Source: JBBUEO01 sp038056915 (GTDB lineage: Bacteria > Patescibacteriota > UBA1384 > UBA12157 > JAENIV01). Taken from it: a stretch of DNA of 16,444 bases. Within the stretch, counting starts at the first letter, position 1, and every line of letters begins with the position of its first letter. Shown piece by piece: positions 6,618 through 14,449 of the stretch. The notes beneath the pieces are model-generated. The model was not told the origin of the DNA, searched no databases, and worked only from the letters and a program-made list of their open reading frames with translations. The translations under genes and the position numbers were made by a program. The DNA lies in NCBI GenBank assembly GCA_038056915.1, contig JBBUEO010000026.1, positions 1-16,444 of the forward strand, in the 5' to 3' direction.

Positions 6618-8015
6618 TCAACCTGCTTTTTGTCTTTCTGGAGATTTATTTTTACTTATCGTATCTCTCGCAGCGGAAAAACCCATTAAAAACGAATCGT
6701 GAATATCGCTGTTAAGATAGAGGCCATTTCGTCCAGTAGAAAGTAAATTGGAAATTTTTCCTAAACCCTCAATAGCATTTTTAACATTTTTTTCAAAATT
6801 TTTGATATAAATAGGGTAAGCATTTTCAATTCTTACGACAAAATAATCGGAAATTTTATTTAGATCGATTTTAAGCTTACTCAAATCTTCTTTAGCCAAA
6901 ATCAATAATTCTTGGTTACTTTTTCGCCAGAGAAAATCGTTTTTTTGACAACAAATCTCCATTGCTAAAACCGTCTGATTTTTTGGCGCCATTTTAGGTG
7001 AAAGATTTTTCCCAATCATCAACCGATTAAATCTATATTTGTCTTCTACCAAATAAATCCACTGGCTTTGAAAAAGGGGGTTTTTTTCTCGGGTTAAAAG
7101 ATAGATAATCATCAAATCCCGATACTTTAAATCCTGGCTGCTTTTTAGAACTTCATTTTGCAAGGGGTGATTTAACAAGCCGGCTAAATCTTTAATCGTG
7201 ATAGTAGAAATAATTTGCGCCGGATTAATATCCCTTACTCTGCCTCTAATGTCTTGGAATTTAATCGCTTGAATTTCGCCGTGCAAATTCTTGAGTTTAG
7301 TAATTCTTGCACCTAAAATAATCTTTCCTTTTCGGCGAATTTCTGAAAGCATTTTGTTAAAAATCGCCTCTACGCCCTTTTCCGGATAAAGATATTGATG
7401 AAAATAGGCGGGTTGATCTTTACCCCTGAAACCTAATAATTTTATTATAATGTCGGCTAAATTTAAACGGGAGATTTTCTGATATGCCAATTTCGCCGAT
7501 AGTTTTTTGGGGGGGATGCCCCAGACTTTATTAGTATAATCGCCAAAACTCATTTTATACAGAGTTGGCCCGAAATTTTTTAAACCCCAATCTTCAAAAC
7601 TTTGAGGTCTTTTATTTCGAAAAGATTTTTTAAAATAGGTAATGACATACTCCCAAAGAATCTTTATTCCCAATGAGGGCCGTATTTTTCTTAATAATTC
7701 CCCCGCCTTAAGAGGATAACTATATATTTGACCATCGATCAAAACATGGGTATTAGTGGGAATAATCCGAAAATCTTCACCTAATAAACCTTTAAGCCAT
7801 TTTGTAATTTGGGGATCTTTCAGATGAAAAGCGTGCGGCCCGAATTCGTACAAATAACCGTCTCTCTTTAAAGTGGCTGAAAGACCACCAAGATATTTCT
7901 CTTTTTCGATTAAAATAAACGGCTGATTTTTCTTAGCTAAATAGTAAGCCGCCGCCAGCCCGGTAGGGCCGCCGCCGATAATGACGATTGGTTTGTCCCT
8001 ATTTCTCCTCATCAT
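6618..8015 (-). CDS. FAD-dependent UGM / protoporphyrinogen-oxidase-like protein
   Basis: A 465-residue flavoprotein of the amine-oxidase superfamily. The FAD Rossmann motif GGGPTG is at residues 14-19, E37 follows as the ribose-binding acid, and GGLSAT is at 43-48. FGPHAFH (58-64) and YTNKVWG (160-166) are reminiscent of UDP-galactopyranose mutase (YGPHIFH, YTxKQWG), while VWGIPPKKLSA also matches protoporphyrinogen-oxidase-like proteins. The C-terminal part NGLYLNSDIHDSFLMGFSAA would close the FAD site. No haem genes are nearby and the neighbours are sugar enzymes, so a sugar-ring or glycolipid reaction is more likely than haem synthesis. Translation is coupled to the upstream gene by an ATGA overlap, with TAAGGAG also upstream. 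The exact reaction is unknown. Confidence 0.85.
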   Translation of the reverse strand: MMRRNRDKPIVIIGGGPTGLAAAYYLAKKNQPFILIEKEKYLGGLSATLKRDGYLYEFGPHAFHLKDPQITKWLKGLLGEDFRIIPTNTHVLIDGQIYSYPLKAGELLRKIRPSLGIKILWEYVITYFKKSFRNKRPQSFEDWGLKNFGPTLYKMSFGDYTNKVWGIPPKKLSAKLAYQKISRLNLADIIIKLLGFRGKDQPAYFHQYLYPEKGVEAIFNKMLSEIRRKGKIILGARITKLKNLHGEIQAIKFQDIRGRVRDINPAQIISTITIKDLAGLLNHPLQNEVLKSSQDLKYRDLMIIYLLTREKNPLFQSQWIYLVEDKYRFNRLMIGKNLSPKMAPKNQTVLAMEICCQKNDFLWRKSNQELLILAKEDLSKLKIDLNKISDYFVVRIENAYPIYIKNFEKNVKNAIEGLGKISNLLSTGRNGLYLNSDIHDSFLMGFSAARDTISKNKSPERQKAG

Positions 8016-8923
8016 TCCTTATCGCTCCTTATCCATCCTGCTAACTTTGTTAATCCCTCCTTCAACGATATTTTCGCCCGGAAATCGAAAAGCCGTTCAA
8101 ATTCATCCGGCGAGGCATAAAACTCAATATATTCAGGAACAGAACTTTGATGGACAATTTTGACCTTCTGACCAAAAATCTGCCCTGCTTGTTTTACTAA
8201 ATCACTAATTTTTATTCTGTCACCCGAGCAAAGGTCAACTGTTAAGTTGGTTTTTGACGATTCAATAACTTTGACGATCGCTTCGATAGCATCCTCAACA
8301 AACATTGCGTCAATAAAATTTTTGCCATCGCCCCTGATAACAAATTCTTCTTTCCCCTCTATCCTAAAAGCTTTGACTAAATTTGTATAAATTTTTCTTG
8401 GCGGCTCATTAGGCCCGTAGGCGCCGAAAAAACGAATAATCACATATTCTTGTATTCGGATGATTTTGGCAAAGAATTGAACGTAGTATTCATTCGCTAA
8501 ATGGGAAATCGCATAAGGCAATTTAGGAGCAAGTTTCACCGAGGGCGAAACGAGACCCTGCCACCCATCATAAACAGCCCCCGAGGATAAATAAATCAGT
8601 TTCTTTATCTTAAAATTTTGGCAAATATTGATTAATGTTTCGGTGGTCGAGCGTAAATCCCATAACGGTTCGGGCACTGATGCTGCTGGATCGCTATTGG
8701 CAGCCAAATGCAGACAAACATCAAAACTTGGCATTTTTTGGGCTAATCGTTTCACCTTAACGTCATCAGTCAAATCAATTCCAAAAAATTGCGCATTTTT
8801 AATAATTTTTTGGAAGTTTCGATCTTCAATCATATCTAAAGAAACCACTTGCCAATCTTTGGGCCGGTGCAAAAGAAAATTCTTGCCGATAAACCCCAAG
8901 CCGCCGGTTAAAAGTATCTTCAT
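8012..8923 (-). CDS. Extended SDR NAD-dependent epimerase/dehydratase-like, altered active site
   Basis: A 303-residue extended short-chain dehydrogenase of the sugar-nucleotide epimerase/dehydratase group. The NAD motif TGGLGFIG is at residues 6-13, LHLAANSDP follows strand 4, and YLSSGAVYD (111-119) supplies the catalytic Ser. The Tyr-x-x-x-Lys pair reads Y137-A-I-S-H141: the catalytic Lys is His, encoded CAT, at least two base changes away from any Lys codon, so a single sequencing error is unlikely. It may bind a nucleotide sugar without normal catalysis, or use another base. ACGGAG lies 7 nt before the ATG at 8923. It overlaps the next gene by 4 nt. A palindromic repeat separates it from the second SDR gene upstream. 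Confidence 0.9.
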   Translation of the reverse strand: MKILLTGGLGFIGKNFLLHRPKDWQVVSLDMIEDRNFQKIIKNAQFFGIDLTDDVKVKRLAQKMPSFDVCLHLAANSDPAASVPEPLWDLRSTTETLINICQNFKIKKLIYLSSGAVYDGWQGLVSPSVKLAPKLPYAISHLANEYYVQFFAKIIRIQEYVIIRFFGAYGPNEPPRKIYTNLVKAFRIEGKEEFVIRGDGKNFIDAMFVEDAIEAIVKVIESSKTNLTVDLCSGDRIKISDLVKQAGQIFGQKVKIVHQSSVPEYIEFYASPDEFERLFDFRAKISLKEGLTKLAGWIRSDKE

Positions 8924-8937
8924 AAATTTACTCCGTA

Positions 8938-9047
8938 AATTTCTTAAATCCTAAACTCTAAACAAATTCTAAATGTTAAATTCCAAACTTGTTTATGATT
9001 TAAAATTTATGATTTATTTAGAAATTAGAAATTAGGATTTAGGATTT
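8938..9047. repeat. Heptad-built long imperfect palindrome, copy 3
   Basis: An element of about 110 nt between the two SDR genes. The minus strand begins AAATCCTAAATCCTAATTTC and has the centre ATAAACAAGTTTGGAATTTA, matching copy 4 (ATAAACCTGTTTGGAATTTA, 18 of 20) on the same strand. The stop codon of the upstream SDR gene (TAA, 9041-9039) is part of the first heptad. No promoter for the downstream gene is evident in it. Confidence 0.8.
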
Positions 9048-10004
9048 GCCTCGATACCATTTTATCGTTCTTTTCAATCCTTCATCCAAATCAATCCTCG
9101 GTTCGAATGCCAATTCCTTTCTGGCTTTTTCAATACTGGGAATTCTGAGTTCGACATCAGGATAATTGCGCTTTTTAAAAACAATTTTCGAGCGCGAACG
9201 GGCGATTTTGATTACTTTTTTAGCCAATTCTAAAACTGTCAAGGTCTCTTCGGGATTGCCAATATTATAAACCTGACCAATTGCTTTCCTAGATGTCGCC
9301 GCCGCAAGCGTCCCTTGAACCATATCGTCCACATGGCACCAGGAACGAATTTGGTTACCGGAACCAAAGATTTCGATTGGCTTGTTCTTAATCGCCGCTG
9401 CCGCAAATTTCGAAATCGCGCTTTCCCCCTCCTGGCGCTCGCCGTAGATATTAAAGGGTCGGATGATGACAATTGGCAATTGCCAGCGCTTAAAATAAGC
9501 GTAACACCAGTGTTCTGCGGCAATTTTACTGGTCGAATAAGCCCAGCGCTGTTCGCTTACTTTTCCTTGAGTGGTCATGCCGTCTTCTTTGGCCTGATAG
9601 ACAAAAGGACCATAAACCTCGGAGGTGGAATAAAAAATAAATTTTTCGATTCTTTTAGCTTTGCCATTAATTGCCCTTAAAAGATTGTAAGTGCCCATTA
9701 AATTAATTTCCAGGGTTTCTAAAGGGGAAACTGCTACGCTTTCCACCCCGGCAATTGCCGCCATATGAATAACGATACTGGCCTCAACAATTGTTTGACT
9801 TAATTTGGTCGAATCTAATATATCACCCTTGATAATTTTTACTCTGGGATTATCAAGTAAATTGGTATATTTTAAGACATTGCGGTGGAAATTATCATAA
9901 ATAATTAACCGATTGTCTGCGGCTAACTTCTCCGCCAAATGCGAGCCAATAAACCCGGCCCCGCCAGTGATAAGAATGATTTTATTTTTGATTTGGTTTA
10001 TCAT
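9039..10004 (-). CDS. NAD-dependent sugar-nucleotide epimerase/dehydratase (extended SDR)
   Basis: A 321-residue enzyme acting on nucleotide sugars in the cytoplasm. NAD motif TGGAGFIG (13-20), acidic residue in IIYDNFHR (35-42), GDILD (60-64), HMAAIAGVE, catalytic STSEVYG (126-132) and an intact YSTSK (156-160). The pattern is closest to UDP-glucose 4-epimerase, UDP-glucuronate decarboxylase and dTDP-glucose dehydratase relatives; which one cannot be settled by eye. It overlaps the 895-residue membrane protein gene by 4 nt (ATGA) and has no Shine-Dalgarno of its own, so it is probably translationally coupled. Its last codons AAA TCC TAA belong to the palindromic repeat that follows. Confidence 0.93.
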   Translation of the reverse strand: MINQIKNKIILITGGAGFIGSHLAEKLAADNRLIIYDNFHRNVLKYTNLLDNPRVKIIKGDILDSTKLSQTIVEASIVIHMAAIAGVESVAVSPLETLEINLMGTYNLLRAINGKAKRIEKFIFYSTSEVYGPFVYQAKEDGMTTQGKVSEQRWAYSTSKIAAEHWCYAYFKRWQLPIVIIRPFNIYGERQEGESAISKFAAAAIKNKPIEIFGSGNQIRSWCHVDDMVQGTLAAATSRKAIGQVYNIGNPEETLTVLELAKKVIKIARSRSKIVFKKRNYPDVELRIPSIEKARKELAFEPRIDLDEGLKRTIKWYRGKS

Positions 10005-12688
10005 AATGACCGCGTTTTTTTAGCTTGTTTTGCTTTAATATATTGATTATATAATACCAGACTTATTAAAAAGACAAAGGTTAAGATTGATATCGCGGTG
10101 CTTAAAATTTTAATCACTGATTTTTGGTATTTTATTTCTAGTTTATGCTCACCAGCTGGTAGCTTGACCACCATTAAATTCTCTGCCTGATAAACCCTGA
10201 CCGGCTTTGAATCAACATAAACCCTCCAATTAGGCGAATATGCTAAAGAAATTAAGGCTAACCGATCAGTCTTGGAAGAAACTTTAAAACGCCAATATTC
10301 ATTATTCAATTTTTCCTCTTCTGCTCGAAAGTCTTGATCGGACAATGACTTATGATTGTTGACAAGATCCGAGCTGCCGGCGAGGTTTCTAATCAAACGA
10401 CTAACCAACTCCAACTCTTTTGGATCATGAGTATTATAAAGGTGATAAAAAATATTGGCGCCGACAAAAAAAACCTTACTTTCCCCGACATTTTTATAGC
10501 CCAAAATGCTGTAAAAATCATCTTCTGATGAAAAACGGGCCAATGATTGATCAAGATTTAAGTATTCAAGGGCATTCCATTCCTTCATCGGATTATATGA
10601 AAGAATGGCATCGCTTCTGATATCCATAATTTCTCCAGGCAATTCAAAAGTAGCTGGCAATAAATTTCTCACATCTTCTTTTGTTTCAATAGTTAAAGGA
10701 CTGGTGATTTTTATCGGATTGCCAGTAACCCCGAGGAATTCGGGATTTTCTTCTAATTTACTATTTTCTACCCCGAATAATTCAATGATTAATTTTCCGC
10801 CCGACCTGACATAATCTTTGGCAATTTGTTCGGCTTGATCTTTATTACGATAGCCAAACCCGTAGAGAAAAATTACTTTAAAGCGTTTTAAAAAATCTAA
10901 ATCATAATCATCCAAGTAAATTGAATTGGCCTCAAGAATATTGATTTTTAAGGGTGAAGCCGCGGCCGCCAAAGTCGGTCCGTATTTGCCAATGGCTAAA
11001 ATCTCCCCTTCAACAGGTTGAACATAGGTTGAAGGGTTATCTAAATAATACAAACGATCAATCGATTTTTTAGCTGAATTAAGGTCTTCATACAAATTAA
11101 TTTCGTATTGCATTTGCCAGCCGGCTTCCTCGATTTTCTTGACAATTTTTTGACCAATAAAATCCCCGGTTCGGGGATCACGCAGTTTACCTAAAAGAAT
11201 TTGATTAGCGATAAAATAGCGGATATTGAAATTTCTTAATTTTTTCAAAACATATTCAGGATATTGATTATGAATGGCATCGTTCATCAAGGCGATTTCT
11301 TTACCAGCTCTGGAAACCCCATAATAATGTCCTTCAACCTCGGTCTTGCCGGAAAAGAGCCACAAAGACCAAGATAACTTGCCCAAAGGATAATGGGACT
11401 GAAATATCCGGCCTTGATTAGAAAAATTGTCAATATATTTGGCTAATTTGATTTCCGAAGGCAAAGAACTTTGACTGCTTAAAGTAAGAAAACTGGGGGT
11501 TTGGTAAATCTGAAAATAAAAAAGAACCGCTAACAAAATACCTAAAGCCAAACGTCCGAAATAGTGACTTAATTTTCCAATCGGGCCAAAAGGCACGGCC
11601 ATACCGAAAACATAAGCCAAAGTAAAACAGGTGATATATATCCAAACATAAGAATAAGATAATTTAAAAGGAAAAATGGCTCCCAAGGGAAGATAAACAT
11701 AAGCGAAAGCAATCAGCATAACAATTATCCCGGTTAAATAAAGGGCAGTGATTTTAGGATTCCTGGTTCGAAAAAGGGTGATGAAAGGAATAATTAAGAT
11801 TACCAGCCAGCCCCCCAATAGAGAGATAGTTGACTTAAGCTGAAAGACTTGTTCGGGATTGACAATGCTCGAATATTCCCAAAGAGCCGCCCGAGAAAAA
11901 CTTTCTCCCGGCGGCTGAAAAATAAAAGGGAGAAGATAGCTGCTGGCTAAAACTATCCCTAAACCTAAACCGAGAATTACCAGAAAGATTCTTCGAAATT
12001 CCATTTTTTGATCTAAAAAACTATAGATAATCCCATAAAGAACCAAAGAAATCGCGTAAACCACCGCATTCATCGGATGGCTGTAAACCGTCAAACCCAT
12101 GGCAACGGCAATTAAAGCAATGTTTTTTAATTGATTTTGAGGGTTTTTCAAAATCTGATTGGCAAAATAAAATAACACTGGCAAAAGAAAAAGGGCAATT
12201 AATTTTGTCCAAGATTGGATGCTCATCATATTTTCTGGGATGAAGGTAAAGACTAGGGCGGCAATTAAGGCATTTAAGGTTGGGGCTTTTTCTTTTTTCA
12301 TGACCAAAAACATTACCATAAAGATAATCACCAAGGCGAGAAGGTGTAAAATCCGCGTCGAAAGTTCCAAATTTTGGGTTATAAGATAAATAATTCCTAA
12401 ATACCAATAAACCATTGGCGGAGCGGCCTGGAGTTCAAAGCCGGCATACCAGGAAAGATCAATTGGCGGAAAACGATGATTGGCAATTAGATAATCCAAA
12501 ATTACTTTGGTGGTATGGGCAAAAGAAGGCACATCGGAACCCGGAGCTAAACCATCACGGAAGATGACATTGCGTAACAAATAAACTACCGCGCCAATAC
12601 CGATTGCACAGGAAATCACAATCCCCAAAGGCCCCCAAAGCCATTGCAGGGCAAAGATTTTTTGGCTAAAAGTTTTTTTCTCTTCCAT
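10001..12688 (-). CDS. Large multi-domain membrane protein, GT-C / YfhO-like with an amidotransferase-like insert
   Basis: An 895-residue protein. Residues 20-395 carry about ten or more membrane helices. The first outer loop, GLAPGSDVPSFAHTTK (46-61), has an Asp/His pair like GT-C glycosyltransferases and the PTPS-related membrane family. A large probably extracytoplasmic part follows. Residues 580-655 resemble a glutamine-amidotransferase-like Rossmann fold (FKVIFLYGFGYRNKDQAEQ, YVRSGGKLIIELFG) without a visible nucleophilic Cys. Residues 797-855 match the YfhO-type C-terminal beta domain (LAYSPNWRVYVDSKPVRVY, VVKLPAGEHKLEIKY). One more helix (860-880) and a basic tail end the protein. The likely role is transfer or handling of lipid-linked sugars at the outer face of the membrane. 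AAGGAG sits 6 nt before the ATG. The downstream SDR gene overlaps by 4 nt. Confidence 0.8.
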   Translation of the reverse strand: MEEKKTFSQKIFALQWLWGPLGIVISCAIGIGAVVYLLRNVIFRDGLAPGSDVPSFAHTTKVILDYLIANHRFPPIDLSWYAGFELQAAPPMVYWYLGIIYLITQNLELSTRILHLLALVIIFMVMFLVMKKEKAPTLNALIAALVFTFIPENMMSIQSWTKLIALFLLPVLFYFANQILKNPQNQLKNIALIAVAMGLTVYSHPMNAVVYAISLVLYGIIYSFLDQKMEFRRIFLVILGLGLGIVLASSYLLPFIFQPPGESFSRAALWEYSSIVNPEQVFQLKSTISLLGGWLVILIIPFITLFRTRNPKITALYLTGIIVMLIAFAYVYLPLGAIFPFKLSYSYVWIYITCFTLAYVFGMAVPFGPIGKLSHYFGRLALGILLAVLFYFQIYQTPSFLTLSSQSSLPSEIKLAKYIDNFSNQGRIFQSHYPLGKLSWSLWLFSGKTEVEGHYYGVSRAGKEIALMNDAIHNQYPEYVLKKLRNFNIRYFIANQILLGKLRDPRTGDFIGQKIVKKIEEAGWQMQYEINLYEDLNSAKKSIDRLYYLDNPSTYVQPVEGEILAIGKYGPTLAAAASPLKINILEANSIYLDDYDLDFLKRFKVIFLYGFGYRNKDQAEQIAKDYVRSGGKLIIELFGVENSKLEENPEFLGVTGNPIKITSPLTIETKEDVRNLLPATFELPGEIMDIRSDAILSYNPMKEWNALEYLNLDQSLARFSSEDDFYSILGYKNVGESKVFFVGANIFYHLYNTHDPKELELVSRLIRNLAGSSDLVNNHKSLSDQDFRAEEEKLNNEYWRFKVSSKTDRLALISLAYSPNWRVYVDSKPVRVYQAENLMVVKLPAGEHKLEIKYQKSVIKILSTAISILTFVFLISLVLYNQYIKAKQAKKTRSL

Positions 12689-12727
12689 ATTTCTCTCCTT
12701 TTAGAATAATTAGGTTAATTTGTTTTT

Positions 12728-14449
12728 CTATCTTTCTTTGTAATCAAACGACTGATACAGTCCATCCATTTTTTTGCCGTTATTCACTGGTTTAAGATTT
12801 GTATCAATAACAATTTCTTTTTGTTCCCCTGTTAAATCTCCAGTTCTTTCCAAACCAAAACTGTCCATTTCGGCAATTTTCTCCTCATAAATGGTGGGCT
12901 TAACTTTTCGGCCGGTAATTATTTGCCAGATTTTATTTCCCAATGAGCTTGTCTTTTGATAACCGCCGCGGACAGTTTCACGATAACCTTTAACGCTTTT
13001 GATTGGATTAATCGGAGTAGTCCAGGCTTGCGGCTCTTTTAAAACCTCCAAGTAAGCAGCAAAGCGGAAATAAAAGGTAATCAACCGAAAAATCGGGGTT
13101 ACAAAGGCGTAATGCAAAGTGTTTTTAATTTTCTGCCGAGTTTCTTTATCAGCAATTCGCCAGCAATAACAGGCGTTTAAAAAGTCAACTAAAACATAAA
13201 AAGCATACATTAAAATTATTGCCTGCAAAATTAAAGTCACTGAATAACCAAAAAGAAAGAATAAAGGCAGAAGAAAAGTCCAGATAATTCTCGGGAAACC
13301 AAAAGTATGGTCAATCACAAGCAAAATAGAATGCCAGAAGGCCCGGCCAAAACCTTGCCGGAAATTGCCGTAAAAGTCAAGATGAAGGCCAATAACTTCA
13401 ATCTGTCCCCGGTGCCAGCGGATTCTTTGGGCGTAGAATTTCTCAAATGAAATCACTGGTTTTAAGAACGCTTTGGCCTCTTCAGCATAACCAAGACGGA
13501 CATTTTGACCATGGAGATCTAAAGTCAAATCAGTGTCTTCCGCCACGGTTCGGGAACTGTAAAGGCGGGATTTTAGCAAAACTTGGCGTCTGAAAGCCGA
13601 AAAGGCTCCCGAGAAAGTATAGATTGAGCCGGTAATGTCCTGAAACTGCCGACCAATGCGAAAAGAGGTCAAATATTCCATAAACTGGGATTTGCCCAAA
13701 AATTTTTCCTTTCGCGATAAAAAACGCGGCTGATAATGACCATGGCCATCGAAGACATATTGACCATTGGCTTTGCGTTCATACAATAAATTCCAGTCAA
13801 TCTCGACATTGCCGGTGGCAGCACCGTACTCGGGATATTCGATGAATTTGGCGACCATATTGTAAATGGCATCGGGCGCCAAAAACGAACGACAGTCAAT
13901 ATTAATAATAATTTCCCCTCCCGCTAGCTTAATGCCGGTATTAAGAGCCTTGGCCTTGCCTTTCTCATAACGAACGATTAATCTCAACAGCCCGCCAAAA
14001 CCATTAGTCTGGAAAGTTTGCCCATCGACTTTAAGTTTGCCATTTAGGCCATTGTGGTTCCCATTTTCGAATTTAGAATTTTGAATTTGTTTCGGATTTC
14101 GGATTTCTGATTTCTGATTTTGCCAAATTTCTTTCATATGACTTTTAACAATCTCGCTCGTCTCATCAGTCGAACCGTTGTCAACGACAATTATCTCAAT
14201 TTTCTCCTGCGGATAGGTTTGGATTTTCAAATAATTAAGACATTCGTTAATGTTTTCTTCTTCATTATAGGTGGGAATGATGATCGAGACTTTGGGCAGC
14301 AAGCCCGGGTCGAGCTGATGAGGATGAGGTTTGGGGGCTTTAATGAGAATATAAATCATATAAATAAAAGTTAAAAATCCGTCAAAAACCACTGGAATAA
14401 TAATCCAGACTCCCCAGAAAATGGCTAAGATAAACAAACTATTGTTCAC
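12728..14449 (-). CDS. Family 2 membrane glycosyltransferase with a repeat-derived insertion
   Basis: A 573-residue processive-type GT2. Two N-terminal membrane helices (5-37) precede a GT-A domain: VSIIIPTYNEEEN (54-66), VVDNGSTDE (88-96), NIDCRS (183-188), AEDTDLTLD (303-311) and QRIRW (341-345). Membrane helices over about 375-470 and a long soluble C-terminus follow. The usual DxD reads D185-C-R187, so the second Asp is missing. Between DNGSTDETSEIVKSH and RYEKGKAKALN there are about 45 extra residues. The first 20 or so (about 110-130) are encoded by heptad repeat DNA like the intergenic palindromes. The start is GTG at 14449 with AAGGAG 7 nt upstream, which is why it is chosen. It overlaps the exosortase gene by 11 nt, suggesting one operon. 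Confidence 0.93.
   Translation of the reverse strand: MNNSLFILAIFWGVWIIIPVVFDGFLTFIYMIYILIKAPKPHPHQLDPGLLPKVSIIIPTYNEEENINECLNYLKIQTYPQEKIEIIVVDNGSTDETSEIVKSHMKEIWQNQKSEIRNPKQIQNSKFENGNHNGLNGKLKVDGQTFQTNGFGGLLRLIVRYEKGKAKALNTGIKLAGGEIIINIDCRSFLAPDAIYNMVAKFIEYPEYGAATGNVEIDWNLLYERKANGQYVFDGHGHYQPRFLSRKEKFLGKSQFMEYLTSFRIGRQFQDITGSIYTFSGAFSAFRRQVLLKSRLYSSRTVAEDTDLTLDLHGQNVRLGYAEEAKAFLKPVISFEKFYAQRIRWHRGQIEVIGLHLDFYGNFRQGFGRAFWHSILLVIDHTFGFPRIIWTFLLPLFFLFGYSVTLILQAIILMYAFYVLVDFLNACYCWRIADKETRQKIKNTLHYAFVTPIFRLITFYFRFAAYLEVLKEPQAWTTPINPIKSVKGYRETVRGGYQKTSSLGNKIWQIITGRKVKPTIYEEKIAEMDSFGLERTGDLTGEQKEIVIDTNLKPVNNGKKMDGLYQSFDYKER
14066..14121. repeat. Heptad repeat run inside the glycosyltransferase gene
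   Basis: The 56-nt run consists of seven 7-nt words of the types NGAATTT, CGGATTT and CTGATTT, with a GTTT joint after the third. It is a half-element of the intergenic palindromes and shares an exact 19-mer with copy 2 (14083-14101 versus 3169-3187). It is read in frame without a stop because this copy has CGAA and AGAA junctions on the coding strand where intergenic copies often have TAA. Confidence 0.85.

Noticed and set aside
6618..8015. Haem-pathway protoporphyrinogen oxidase (hemG/hemY)
   Set aside because: Some motifs fit, but no other haem gene is present and all neighbours are sugar or lipid enzymes, so only a superfamily call is made.
9315..9680. 121-residue plus-strand open frame inside the SDR gene
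   Set aside because: It lies entirely antisense to a well-supported epimerase/dehydratase, has no ribosome site and no recognisable domain.
12021..12407. 128-residue minus-strand frame inside the large membrane protein gene
   Set aside because: It is an alternative frame of the 895-residue gene, which shows clear domain sequence through the same stretch.
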